Shown piece after piece: positions 45,322 to 54,371 of a stretch of DNA of 64,000 bases (the stretch's first letter is position 1; every line of letters begins with the position of its first letter). This DNA is from Chitinophagales bacterium. GTDB taxonomy: Bacteria > Bacteroidota > Bacteroidia > Chitinophagales > UBA10324. Position numbers and translations under genes: made by a program. The notes beneath the pieces were generated by a model. That model saw only the letters and a list, made by a program, of their open reading frames with translations. It was not told the origin of the DNA and did not search any database. Location: positions 378,732 to 442,731 of the forward strand of contig JAIBAY010000001.1 in NCBI GenBank assembly GCA_019694975.1, in the 5' to 3' direction.

Positions 45322-48117
45322 ATGCATTTGCGTAGTAAAACACGTTACCTTCTCCCGGCTTTCTTCACCGTTCTCCTTTTATCAGCCTGCTCTTCAGGCA
45401 AGAAAGGAGGACAGTCCTATTTCGGCAAGGTGTATCATAATACCAGTGCGCATTATAACGGGTACTATTATGCAAATTTGAAGATGACGGAAGCAGAGCA
45501 GCAGATGCGCATGGGCAAAAAAGACGACTACACCAGGCTGCTCCCCATTTATGACATAGGTAATACGGACGATCCTGCCGCAGGAAGTGAGATGGATTCG
45601 GTCATCAAGCGCCTTACCATCGTAGTGAAACTGCATCCGAAAAGCAAGTGGGCAGACGATTGTTACTTCAATATCGGCAAAGCCTATTTCTACAAGAAAG
45701 ACTATGAAGCGGCATTGTCAACTTTCCAATTCGTATCCTCAGAGTTCAAAGAAAAGGTACCATCCGCCGGCAGCAGCAGCAGCTCTTCAGTCAAGAAAAA
45801 GCGTAAAGGAAAGCCAATGACAAAGGCGCAACGTGATGCACAGCGCGCCAAGGAAGAAGCAAAGGCTTCATCGGAAAAGGAAGGGGGAGCACTAGATTTT
45901 TTAAAGCACAAGCCCATTCGTAATATCGACTTATTATGGATGGTGCGTTCCTATGCCAACCTGAAGAAGTATTCTGATGCCAATGCCATTATCGCCTACC
46001 TGGAAGAAGGCAATAAGTTTCCGAAAGATCTGGCGGAAGAACTGGCGCTCACGAAAGCGTACGTGGGTATACAACAGAAACAATACGATAAGGCCATTGA
46101 TCCGATGGCGAAGGCGGCAGCACTGGCCACCAATAAAAAAGATCAGACCCGTTATACCTACATTCTTGCACAATTGCATCAGCTGAATGGTGACTATAAA
46201 ATGGCCATTCAGAAGTACGGTGAGATCGCTGCCATGCGGCCTTCCTATGAAATGGAATTCAATGCAAAAATAAATGCGGGAAAAATATTTGTGCAGTCCG
46301 GTACAGGATCCTATAAAGAGGTGATGGCGCAACTGACAGAAATGTCGCGCGACGACCGCTATGAGGATTATTATGATCAGATCTATTACTATATGGCGCT
46401 GGTCAACCTGCGGCAGGACAAGGATGAAGAAGCAATCAGCAACCTCGAGGTATCCATAAAGAAAAGCTTCAGAGACATCAACCAGAAAGGGCTCTCTTTT
46501 CTTAAGTTAGGTGAACTAAGCTTTGCGGAAGAAGACTACCTGACAGCACAACCTAATTACGATAGCGCAGTTGCCTTCCTCGATCCTAAATTTGATACGC
46601 TAACACGCGTGAAAGAAATCAATACATTGCTCGATCGCATCGTGGAAGACATGAGAACCATTTTTGTGCAGGACAGCCTGCAAAAACTGGCGAAAATGAG
46701 CGAGAAAGAGCGGAATAAGATAATAGACAATGCCATCACCGCTGCTGAACGCCAGAAACAATATGCAGCGAAAGACACCATGCTGAGCCTGGAGACGCAA
46801 AAAATTCAGGAACTGCCAGGCAATCAGGCCGGAACATCCGGCAACTGGTATTTCTACAACACCTCCATGAAGGCCACGGGCTACAATGATTTCATCAAGA
46901 AATGGGGCAACCGGCCTCCTGAAGATAACTGGCGGCGCAGCAACAAAAAGTCGAACGACGTACAACTCGCAGATAATACTGAGCCAACACCCGATGCGGA
47001 CAAAGAAGGTGACCTCGCAGCCGGTGCTTCGGCAAGCGACCGAGAAAGAAAAGCCATGTATGAAAATCTTCCGCTGACAAGCGAGAAGCTGGCGGCTTCC
47101 AACAATATCATCTTTGATGCGTATTATGACCTGGCCACTATTTACAAGAGTGACCTGAATAATGCTCCGAAAGCCATAGAAATATTTGAAAAAATGGCTG
47201 CCCGGTTTCCGGATAATGAGAACATTTACTCCGTGTATTACAACCTCTATCTGCTATACAGTCAAACAGGAAACATTGCAAAAGCTGAGACATACAAGCA
47301 ACTTATACTGCAGAATCCTTCCAGTGTTTTTGCAATGGTCATAACTGATCCGGACTATCTGAATAAAAAAGAAGCGAAGAAGCATGAACTGAGCAACTAT
47401 TATGCATCTACCTATGACTATTATATCCAAGAAAATTATAAAGATGTAATGAAACGGATACGGGCAGCTGACAGCCTCTTCAGACCCAATCCGTTGCAGG
47501 CAAAATTCGAATTGCTGGAAGCTATGGTAACCGGTAAAACACTTGGGCGCCAGCAGTATATTGATGCCCTTGACTCCATCGTAAAAAAATATCCCGCAGG
47601 AGAAGTACACGACAAGGCAATTGAAATCCTGACCGCTTTAGGTGTGCAGCAGACCGTTGTGCCTGCCAACAAGCAGATAAACCCAATGAATAAAAGCAGC
47701 CAGAATGCAAAGGCTGCACCCTATCAGATGCATCCCGACAATCCGCATTACCTGGTGATCGTATTCCCGACTATATCGCCGAAAACAAAGGATGTTTCCA
47801 ATGGGTTGGTTGATTTTAATAAAGCCAAACATTCACTCGACAACTATAAGGTCGCCCCGCAATTGCTGGATACTAAAACGCAGATGATTGTTGTGAAGCA
47901 GATGAAAAACCGTACAGCTGCAATGACTTACTACAATGAAGTATCCGAAAGCGAGACACTCTTTGAAACGGTGGAAGATATCGGATACACCGTCTTTGTG
48001 ATAGACGATAAAAACTTCCCGCTTTTTTACCAGCGTAAAGATGTTGCGGAATATGCAGATTTCTTTTCCAGGAATTATGAAAATGAAGATGATGAAGGTG
48101 ATGAAGAAGGTGAATGA
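45322..48117 (+). CDS. porW: PorW/SprE-like type IX secretion TPR lipoprotein
   Basis: A 931-residue lipoprotein (lipobox LLSAC, C23) with the PorW/SprE pattern: YHNTSAHYNGYYYANLKMTEAEQQM near the N-terminus, then TPR-like helical repeats (WADDCYFNIGKAYFYKKDYEAALSTFQFV; QTRYTYILAQLHQLNGDYKMAIQKYG; a late FDAYYDLATIYKSDLNNAPKAIEIFEKMA) and a conserved C-terminal domain ending with DIGYTVFVIDDKNFPLFYQRKDVAEYADFF. PorW/SprE is needed for type IX secretion and gliding and connects the outer-membrane ring to the motor. An acidic tail (DEGDEEGE) closes the protein. PBP1A follows after 210 bp. Confidence 0.85.
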   Translation: MHLRSKTRYLLPAFFTVLLLSACSSGKKGGQSYFGKVYHNTSAHYNGYYYANLKMTEAEQQMRMGKKDDYTRLLPIYDIGNTDDPAAGSEMDSVIKRLTIVVKLHPKSKWADDCYFNIGKAYFYKKDYEAALSTFQFVSSEFKEKVPSAGSSSSSSVKKKRKGKPMTKAQRDAQRAKEEAKASSEKEGGALDFLKHKPIRNIDLLWMVRSYANLKKYSDANAIIAYLEEGNKFPKDLAEELALTKAYVGIQQKQYDKAIDPMAKAAALATNKKDQTRYTYILAQLHQLNGDYKMAIQKYGEIAAMRPSYEMEFNAKINAGKIFVQSGTGSYKEVMAQLTEMSRDDRYEDYYDQIYYYMALVNLRQDKDEEAISNLEVSIKKSFRDINQKGLSFLKLGELSFAEEDYLTAQPNYDSAVAFLDPKFDTLTRVKEINTLLDRIVEDMRTIFVQDSLQKLAKMSEKERNKIIDNAITAAERQKQYAAKDTMLSLETQKIQELPGNQAGTSGNWYFYNTSMKATGYNDFIKKWGNRPPEDNWRRSNKKSNDVQLADNTEPTPDADKEGDLAAGASASDRERKAMYENLPLTSEKLAASNNIIFDAYYDLATIYKSDLNNAPKAIEIFEKMAARFPDNENIYSVYYNLYLLYSQTGNIAKAETYKQLILQNPSSVFAMVITDPDYLNKKEAKKHELSNYYASTYDYYIQENYKDVMKRIRAADSLFRPNPLQAKFELLEAMVTGKTLGRQQYIDALDSIVKKYPAGEVHDKAIEILTALGVQQTVVPANKQINPMNKSSQNAKAAPYQMHPDNPHYLVIVFPTISPKTKDVSNGLVDFNKAKHSLDNYKVAPQLLDTKTQMIVVKQMKNRTAAMTYYNEVSESETLFETVEDIGYTVFVIDDKNFPLFYQRKDVAEYADFFSRNYENEDDEGDEEGE

Positions 48118-48327
48118 TTTCACTGCTATCTTCTTCGTAGCCAATGCCGCATCAGGGCCGTTGCAAAAAAATCTTTCCTTCATTGCATGATGATCAACCG
48201 GTATTGATAATCGGCAATATTGCAGCAACCGGTGTGGCACAGAAATGGTTTCACCTGATGAAAAGCAGGCATAACTTCACTTTATTTGCAAAACAAATTG
48301 CCCGACTGCAACTGATCCGTTTGCATC

Positions 48328-50547
48328 ATGCCCCAGCGTAAACAAGGAAAATCCTTTATCAGCTATTTCTGGTACTGTGTAACAGGCAGTGTTATCTTCT
48401 TTTTTGCTATGCTGTTGCTGGCGGCGGCAGGCGTCTTTGGTAAAATGCCATCCTTTGAAGAAATTGAAAACCCGCGCAGCTCGCTGGCTACAGAGGTGTA
48501 TTCGGCAGACGGTGTGTTACTTGGCAAATACTATTTTCAAAACCGCTCCACATCATCGTTTGAAGAGATACCGGTGATGATCCGCAACTGCCTCATCGCT
48601 ACTGAAGATGTTCGCTTTTACAGTCATTCCGGCATCGACTATTGGGGAACACTCAGGGCGGCATTGTCTACGTTGATTGGAGACCGCGAAGGCGCCAGTA
48701 CGATTACCCAACAGCTCGCTAAAAATCTGTTTCCTAGGCCTTCATCTAATATATTCGCAACATTACTTTCAAAATTTAAGGAATGGGTGATTGCCATCAA
48801 GCTGGAAAGACGTTATACGAAAGATGAAATCCTGAATCTATATCTCCAAACTGTCGCTTTCAGTGAGAATGCATATGGTATCAAATCAGCGGCAAGAACT
48901 TATTTCAACAAAACACCTGACTCATTGCGTGTGGAAGAGGCCGCGCTGCTCATCGGCATGTTGAATGGAAGCACCATTTACAACCCGCGCCGCCATCCTG
49001 ATTTTGCTTTTGCCCGCAGAAACGTGGTGATGTCGCAAATGAAAAAAAATGGCTTTCTGACGCAGCAGGTATATGATTCACTGAAACAGGTTCCTATTAA
49101 ATTAAACTACGTAAGCCCTGATCATAATGAAGGTGCCGCCACGTATTTCCGTGAATATCTGCGGCAGGACCTTACGCAATTCTGTAAAGATCACCTGAAG
49201 CCTGATGGTTCACAGTACAATATTTACAGGGACGGACTCCGGATTTATACCACCATTAACTATAAGATGCAGCGCTATGCAGAGGATGCCGTGCAAAAGC
49301 ATATGCGTGATTTGCAGAAGCAATTCAATGACAGCTATAAAGGCAGTGCCCCGTGGGGAAAGAGCGAGAAATATATTGAAGATGCAATGAAACGCAGTGA
49401 ACGCTGGTTAAAAATGAAATCGGCAGGTATGCCGGAAGATTCAATACGTCTTGCATTCCAAACTAAAATCCCGATGACCGTATTTTCATACCGTGGAGAA
49501 ATTGATACCACGATGTCACCTTATGACTCCATCCGGTATTATAAATTTTTCCTCCACTGCGGTTTCTTAGCCATGGATCCAACCAACGGAAATATTCTTG
49601 CCTGGGTAGGTGGTATCAATCATCATTATTTTCAATATGATCATGTAAACTCCAATGCGAAAAGGCAGGTTGGCTCCACCATAAAGCCCATACTTTACAC
49701 ACTGGCAATAGATAACGGATACTCTCCCTGCTTCCAGGTAGCAAATGAAAAAATAACATTTCCCGATTTTCAAAACTGGACACCTTCCAACTCTGATGGC
49801 AAGTATGGTGGCGTGGTTACCTTATACCAGGGACTCGAACAATCCATTAATACAGTAAGTGCTTTTCTTATGAAGCAACTCGGGCCTCAGCCCATGATTG
49901 ACCTGTCGCGCCGTATGGGCATTACCAGTGATATGCCTCCATATCCATCCATTTGCCTTGGCGTGCCTGACATTTCTGTTTATGAGATGACTGGAGCTTA
50001 TGGCACTTTCGCCAACCAGGGCATTTACACCAAGCCTCGTTACCTGCTGAGAATTGAAGATAACAAGGGAAGCGTGATACAGGACTTTACTTCCAAGCAG
50101 GTAGAAGTGATTTCAGACCAGGTTGCCTATGTGATGGTTAAAATGCTTGAAAATGTTGTTGATCACGGAACAGCAAGCCGTCTTCGCGGAAAGTTTCAGA
50201 TCAAAGGTGAGATGGGCGGGAAAACCGGCACCACACAGGATAATACCGATGGATGGTTTATGGGCATCACGCCACAGGTGGTGGGTGGCTGCTGGGTTGG
50301 CGGCGAAGACCGTATTATCCGCTTTAAATCCATGTTTTACGGGCAAGGTGCAAGCATGGCATTACCTGTCTGGGCTTACTTTATTAAAAGCTGTTATGCC
50401 GACAAATCACTGAGCATCTCTCCTGATGCGCATTTTGCAATGCCGGAAGGCGAGATGAGTATCGAAACAGATTGCTCGAAATATAATGAAGCAACAGGGC
50501 AACAAAACACGGATTTTATTTTTGGAACCGGCGAAAAGAACCAATAA
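48328..50547 (+). CDS. Class A penicillin-binding protein (PBP1A)
   Basis: The 739-residue bifunctional enzyme has a short cytoplasmic start, one membrane helix (about 13-36), a GT51 glycosyltransferase domain with the catalytic Glu in ATEDVRFYSHSGID (E93) and GASTITQQLAKNLF, and a transpeptidase domain with SxxK STIK (S449), SxN (SIN near 510) and KTG (K632). It polymerises and crosslinks peptidoglycan in the periplasm. Adjacent to the porW-like gene, a pairing also seen in other Bacteroidota as far as I know. Confidence 0.95.
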   Translation: MPQRKQGKSFISYFWYCVTGSVIFFFAMLLLAAAGVFGKMPSFEEIENPRSSLATEVYSADGVLLGKYYFQNRSTSSFEEIPVMIRNCLIATEDVRFYSHSGIDYWGTLRAALSTLIGDREGASTITQQLAKNLFPRPSSNIFATLLSKFKEWVIAIKLERRYTKDEILNLYLQTVAFSENAYGIKSAARTYFNKTPDSLRVEEAALLIGMLNGSTIYNPRRHPDFAFARRNVVMSQMKKNGFLTQQVYDSLKQVPIKLNYVSPDHNEGAATYFREYLRQDLTQFCKDHLKPDGSQYNIYRDGLRIYTTINYKMQRYAEDAVQKHMRDLQKQFNDSYKGSAPWGKSEKYIEDAMKRSERWLKMKSAGMPEDSIRLAFQTKIPMTVFSYRGEIDTTMSPYDSIRYYKFFLHCGFLAMDPTNGNILAWVGGINHHYFQYDHVNSNAKRQVGSTIKPILYTLAIDNGYSPCFQVANEKITFPDFQNWTPSNSDGKYGGVVTLYQGLEQSINTVSAFLMKQLGPQPMIDLSRRMGITSDMPPYPSICLGVPDISVYEMTGAYGTFANQGIYTKPRYLLRIEDNKGSVIQDFTSKQVEVISDQVAYVMVKMLENVVDHGTASRLRGKFQIKGEMGGKTGTTQDNTDGWFMGITPQVVGGCWVGGEDRIIRFKSMFYGQGASMALPVWAYFIKSCYADKSLSISPDAHFAMPEGEMSIETDCSKYNEATGQQNTDFIFGTGEKNQ

Positions 50548-50598
50548 AGATCTGTTCCTGGCATAGAATAACCGGCTGCCATTGGTAATTTTTATCAG

Positions 50599-51222
50599 AT
50601 GAATAATCTTGGGAACAAATACAACTATGCAGCGGCTATTGTCAACCTGTTGATTACTGCGTTCGGTGTATTGATCCTGCAATGGAGTGTACAGCCGGTT
50701 ATTTACCTGTTTTGGATGGAAATAATAATCATTGTGATTGTTGCCTGCATCAGGATGATGGGTGCAATGGATGGAAAACCATTTATACAAACCCTTCCCG
50801 GAAAAATTCCATTGCTTATTGCTGCTTTATTTACAGGTGCCATGATAATTTCACTTGCTGTTGCATTCACCATCGGTGTATTTGCCAATGGTACTGATTC
50901 AGAGAGTTTCAAAGGCATTGGAATAGCCGTTGCCATACTCTGGTGTAATTACCTCAGCGGGCTGATCATACAGTTTTTCCTGAGCGGACATTTCAGAGTT
51001 GCCGTGCCTTTCACTGAATTGATTTTCTCTTTTGTCTACCTGCTGATACTGCTCGCATTCATCATGGCTGTTACACAACACCTCATACCGGCACTTTCTT
51101 CCCGTCAGTCGCCAACGCTGACTGGCTTGTCGGTGATTGGCATTAAATTTATCATTGACTGTTTACGGGCTTATCTGACACCGTATGTGACACCAGGTAG
51201 TGAGGAGTCACCATCACCGTAA
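50599..51222 (+). CDS. DUF6498-type membrane protein
   Basis: A 207-residue protein with about six hydrophobic helices (for example 10-28, 31-52, 70-95, 110-131, 140-160) and the opening NYAAAIVNLLITAFGVLILQWSVQPVIYLFWMEIIIIVI, which resembles the DUF6498 family. No catalytic motif or known role. It follows PBP1A by 52 bp in the same direction and precedes the TIR-HAD gene by 208 bp, so no firm operon link can be drawn. Confidence 0.7.
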   Translation: MNNLGNKYNYAAAIVNLLITAFGVLILQWSVQPVIYLFWMEIIIIVIVACIRMMGAMDGKPFIQTLPGKIPLLIAALFTGAMIISLAVAFTIGVFANGTDSESFKGIGIAVAILWCNYLSGLIIQFFLSGHFRVAVPFTELIFSFVYLLILLAFIMAVTQHLIPALSSRQSPTLTGLSVIGIKFIIDCLRAYLTPYVTPGSEESPSP

Positions 51223-51430
51223 TATTGAATACCTGATCTACAGCGCAAAAACAGATGGGCGCTGCATTTCAATAGGAGACTGGCCCGGCCGGATTTTATT
51301 GGGAATCCTGATATTCAGTTAAGTGAACAGGCGATCATACTGCTGCATTACAGTAATTCACTTCAGGAAAAATGATGATTAAACTATCATGTAAATAATG
51401 AATATTTGCAAGTAGCAAAAATGAGATCAG

Positions 51431-52630
51431 ATGGAGAATAGCAAGTGGGATGTTTTTATTTGCCATGCGGGTGAAGACAAGAGTGATGTGGTGCAGCCGC
51501 TTACCATACATTTCAAGGAAGCGGGAATAACCTATTGGCTCGATGAAGGCGAGATTCTGTGGGGCGACAGCATCATCACGAAAATAAATGAAGGGCTCGT
51601 CAAATCCCGCTACGTGCTGGTGGTGCTGAGCGATGCATCCGTCAATAAAAACTGGCCGTTGTTTGAGCTGAATGCCATGATGAGCCAGGAAGCGGAAGAA
51701 GGCAATGTCAAAATTCTGCCACTGCTGAAAGGTACAGATGAAGTGATAAAAAGCATACGGTCGAAAATGATTTTGCTGAGAAACAAGTCATTCCTGAAGT
51801 GGAAAAACAATCCGGCTGAAATTGTTCATGCATTACAAAAAAGACTCGGCATCAATACTTCGCCTGCTCAGTCACAAATGCAGGATAACCTGGCCCTTCA
51901 GGCATCCGCCACGGAAGACGTAAACACACTTGTCGTCAGCAAAGCGGCAACCACACCGAAAGACTGGCTGAAATATAAATTAGTTGCCTTTGATCTTGAT
52001 GGTACTTTATTAAAGGGTTATACCTTTTCATGGACACTGATTTGGGAATATCTCAAGTATCCGCGGAAGCTGCAAAAGACCGGCATGCAACGTTACCGTG
52101 CCGGCAAAACTACCTATAAACAATGGTGCGACTGGGCAGTGAATCTGTTTATGGAAAAAAACCTGCGACGCGAAGATTTTTCTGCCATTACACAGCAGGT
52201 GACGCTCACCAAAAATTTTATGGATACCATAAAATTGCTGAAACAGGAAGGCATCATCCTGGCTATTATTTCAGGTGGCATTGATACGTTCCTGCATGAA
52301 AAGATTCCGGATGCAGAAAAACTCTTTGACTATATTTTCATCAATAAGTTGCAATTCGACGAAGATGGAAGGTTAAGCGGGGTTACAACAACCGACTATG
52401 ACTTTAAAGGCAAGGCCACAGCCCTGGAACTCATTTGCCGGGTGAATGGCATTGATATTTCAGAGTCTGTCTTTATAGGCGAAGGATTTAATGATGAAGA
52501 CATTGCCAGCGCCGCCGGATTATGCATTGCTTATCCGCCTTCCACCGCGCAAGGTGTAAGCCAGGTAGCTGATGAAGGCATTGAAGATGATGATCTTTCA
52601 AAAATTATTGAATTCATCATCGGCAAATAA
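51431..52630 (+). CDS. TIR domain fused to HAD-family phosphatase
   Basis: A 399-residue fusion. Residues about 6-140 form a TIR domain: WDVFICHAGEDKSDVVQPL, ITYWLDEGEILWGDSI, YVLVVLSDASVNKNWPLFE and KILPLL, with W75 and the candidate NADase Glu E79 in the W-x3-E arrangement of SARM1-type TIRs. After a 40-residue linker, residues about 183-395 are a HAD-IB (SerB-like) phosphatase with all motifs: DLDGT (D188, D190), ISGG (S281), K328 in DFKGKA, and GEGFNDED (350-357). No signal peptide. No defence gene is adjacent; the next feature is the nested repeat. The TIR part may make a nucleotide signal or destroy NAD; the HAD part may act on its product. Both are inference. Confidence 0.88.
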   Translation: MENSKWDVFICHAGEDKSDVVQPLTIHFKEAGITYWLDEGEILWGDSIITKINEGLVKSRYVLVVLSDASVNKNWPLFELNAMMSQEAEEGNVKILPLLKGTDEVIKSIRSKMILLRNKSFLKWKNNPAEIVHALQKRLGINTSPAQSQMQDNLALQASATEDVNTLVVSKAATTPKDWLKYKLVAFDLDGTLLKGYTFSWTLIWEYLKYPRKLQKTGMQRYRAGKTTYKQWCDWAVNLFMEKNLRREDFSAITQQVTLTKNFMDTIKLLKQEGIILAIISGGIDTFLHEKIPDAEKLFDYIFINKLQFDEDGRLSGVTTTDYDFKGKATALELICRVNGIDISESVFIGEGFNDEDIASAAGLCIAYPPSTAQGVSQVADEGIEDDDLSKIIEFIIGK

Positions 52631-52680
52631 TACGAACAGCGAATTGCATCATTGAGTGCGCCTTCAAAAAGCATCATACC

Positions 52681-52737
52681 GTCTAACTGACGCCATGCCA
52701 TTCAACCGACATCATATAACTCAACCGACGTCACACC
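52681..52737 (+). repeat. 19-bp tandem repeats, first block (3 units)
   Basis: Units at 52681-52699, 52700-52718 and 52719-52737, diverged versions of ATCCAACCGACGTCATGCA, in phase with the later arrays. Confidence 0.75.
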
Positions 52738-52837
52738 GAATTTATTTCGGCATCTCACGTTCAATGATATTGCTCCGCGAATTTTAAAGATCCTGAAACA
52801 AGTTCAGGATGACACATCGGTAATTGTACCTGATCAC
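52733..52837 (+). repeat. Double-hairpin element, copy A
   Basis: First copy of the hairpin block. Hairpin 1 is weakened (CACCGAA side, CCGAA/TTCGG still pair, 52733-52753); hairpin 2 is perfect, ATCCTGAA-ACAAG-TTCAGGAT at 52790-52810. Confidence 0.8.
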
Positions 52838-53025
52838 ATTGACCGAAGTCATTCGCTTCAACGACGACATGCACTTCAGCCAGCGCCATGCCTTTCAATC
52901 CAACTCATGCCATCCAACCGATGTCATACAATCCAACCGACGTCATGCTATCCAACCGACGTCATGCAATCCAGCCGAAGTCATACAATCCAACCGACGT
53001 CATGCAATCCAACCGACGTCATGCC
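52838..53025 (+). repeat. 19-bp tandem repeats, second block (10 units)
   Basis: Four older, diverged units (52838-52911, one of them 17 bp) followed by six well-kept units at 52912, 52931, 52950, 52969, 52988 and 53007. Consensus ATCCAACCGACGTCATGCA, with the palindrome GACGTC inside. Units touch directly, without spacers. Confidence 0.9.
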
Positions 53026-53125
53026 GAATTTATTTCGGCATCTTACGTTCAATGATATTGCTCCGCGAATTTTAAAGATCCTGAAACAAGTTCAGGATGA
53101 CACATCGGTAATTGTAACTGATCAC
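53021..53125 (+). repeat. Double-hairpin element, copy B
   Basis: Hairpin 1 is perfect, ATGCCGAA-TTTAT-TTCGGCAT at 53021-53041; hairpin 2 is perfect, ATCCTGAA-ACAAG-TTCAGGAT at 53078-53098. The last 19-bp unit flows into hairpin 1, so the satellite seems to derive from its left edge. Confidence 0.9.
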
Positions 53126-53313
53126 ATTGACCGAAGTCATTCGCTTCAACGACGGCCTGCACTTCAGCCAGCGCCATGCCTTTCAATCCAACTCATGCCA
53201 TCCAACCGATGTCATACAATTCAAGCGACGTCATCCAATCCAACCGAAGTCATGCAATCCAACCGAAGTCATACAATCCAGCCGACGTCATGCTATCCAG
53301 CCGACGTCATGCC
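53126..53313 (+). repeat. 19-bp tandem repeats, third block (10 units)
   Basis: Same organisation as the second block, shifted by 288 bp: diverged units to 53199, then six units from 53200 to 53313. Single-base changes relative to the second block are scattered. Confidence 0.88.
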
Positions 53314-53390
53314 GAATTTATTTCGGCATCTTGCCATCAAGAACAGAACTCCGGGAATACTAAAGATTGCTGAAAAAAGTTCAGGATGAC
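53309..53390 (+). repeat. Double-hairpin element, copy C (diverged)
   Basis: Hairpin 1 is perfect (53309-53329). The middle differs from copies A and B, and hairpin 2 is broken to TGAA-AAAAG-TTCA near 53370-53383, so this copy is older or of separate origin. Confidence 0.7.
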
Positions 53391-53476
53391 GCATCGGCCA
53401 GTGCAACCAATACAATGAATTAATCGCATGCCATGCTCATAGATCACCCATGAAAACCGGCATTCATTACCATACC

Positions 53477-54136
53477 TCATAGCTGATTCAGAAACATAAA
53501 CTTCGCCGAATCATATTTCCCGCTTTCTATCAATTCACGCAGCCTGACTGTTGATTCATAAGGCGCCTTCACGATAAACATATTCACCAGCCAATCCGGG
53601 ATGTTGCCACCAGGATCAAAACGCACCTGGTAGTTGATGCTGATCGCTCCGCCGGCAAGCGGAGTAATTTCATAACCACCAACAAAAACTGGCAGTCGTA
53701 CAAGACCTTCCTTAGCAGGAATATAATCGGCCACAGCCACTGAGGAAGTATACACTTTTTTAGTCTGAGCATCCTGCCATATTTTGAAATGTATGGCAAT
53801 ATCACGATCACTGAAAGGGTATGGCAAATCGTTTACCTGGTACTGATACTGCTCCGTTTCACTTATCTTATTAAGAACGGAAGAATACGTGCAGGAATAA
53901 ATCCATTCACTATACCGGTCGGCATCTGTAATAGCAGCTACAACAGCATTCATAGGCGCGTTAACGGTGACTTGTGTCCGCAGCTCATCTATCGCATACC
54001 CTTCCACATGTCGCGTATAAATCCTGATGCCATTCTGATCTCTTGAAAGTTTCCAGTTTTCGTCCTGGCCAATGACGGTTTGACTTGTGAATAGTGCCAC
54101 AGCCAGCAGTAACATATTTCCCGGTTTCATTTTCAT
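53477..54136 (-). CDS. START-domain (lipid-binding) exported protein
   Basis: From ATG 54136 the protein is 219 residues: signal peptide (MKMKPGNMLLLAVALFTSQTVIGQ) then a single START-like domain, with WKLSRDQNGIRIYTRHVEGYAIDELRTQVTVNAPMNAVVAAITDADRYSEWIYSC and later YPFSDRDIAIHFKIWQD. START domains bind lipid or other hydrophobic ligands; the ligand here is unknown. The frame extends to 54199 but that lies upstream of the -7 box, so 54136 (or 54130) is the better start. Confidence 0.85.
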   Translation of the reverse strand: MKMKPGNMLLLAVALFTSQTVIGQDENWKLSRDQNGIRIYTRHVEGYAIDELRTQVTVNAPMNAVVAAITDADRYSEWIYSCTYSSVLNKISETEQYQYQVNDLPYPFSDRDIAIHFKIWQDAQTKKVYTSSVAVADYIPAKEGLVRLPVFVGGYEITPLAGGAISINYQVRFDPGGNIPDWLVNMFIVKAPYESTVRLRELIESGKYDSAKFMFLNQL

Positions 54137-54164
54137 TTCTTGATAGTGCGGATGGTCAAAACTA

Positions 54165-54172
54165 CAAAAGTA
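54165..54172 (-). promoter_or_regulatory. Candidate -7 promoter box for the START gene
   Basis: The minus strand reads TACTTTTG, an exact TAnnTTTG match 28 bp upstream of ATG 54136. Confidence 0.45.
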
Positions 54173-54371
54173 TAAGGCAATGCCCTTCCAGTCCGGCATC
54201 CTGCGAAACGTATCTGTATCAAAAATATTTCCTGTTTATGTTCGATTGATTTGAAAACAATCGCTCACGAAGCATGAGCTCGCTGATGAGTATATAATGT
54301 AAAATGCTCTCAAAGGTTACAGTCGCCGTGCAAAGAATTTACCTTCAGCAGCGATAAAAAGACCAAACATA

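Larger units (their letters stand above)
52681..53390. repeat. Nested tandem repeat: 288-bp unit with 19-bp satellite
   Basis: The core GAATTTATTTCGGCATCT starts at 52738, 53026 and 53314, exactly 288 bp apart. Each unit has about 100 bp with two hairpins, then about 188 bp of 19-bp repeats. The third unit decays after about 70 bp. Frames of 83, 160 and 78 codons run through it because 288 is a multiple of three; they encode repeat-derived peptides such as PNLFRHL and are not genes. Confidence 0.92.

Noticed and set aside
52838-53313. CRISPR-like array
   Set aside because: The 19-bp units touch each other directly, with no unique spacers, and no cas gene is present.
52824-53389. Overlapping ORFs of 83, 160 and 78 codons
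   Set aside because: They read through the 288-bp repeat, which has no stop because its length is a multiple of three; the peptides are repeat translations with no start signals or family features.
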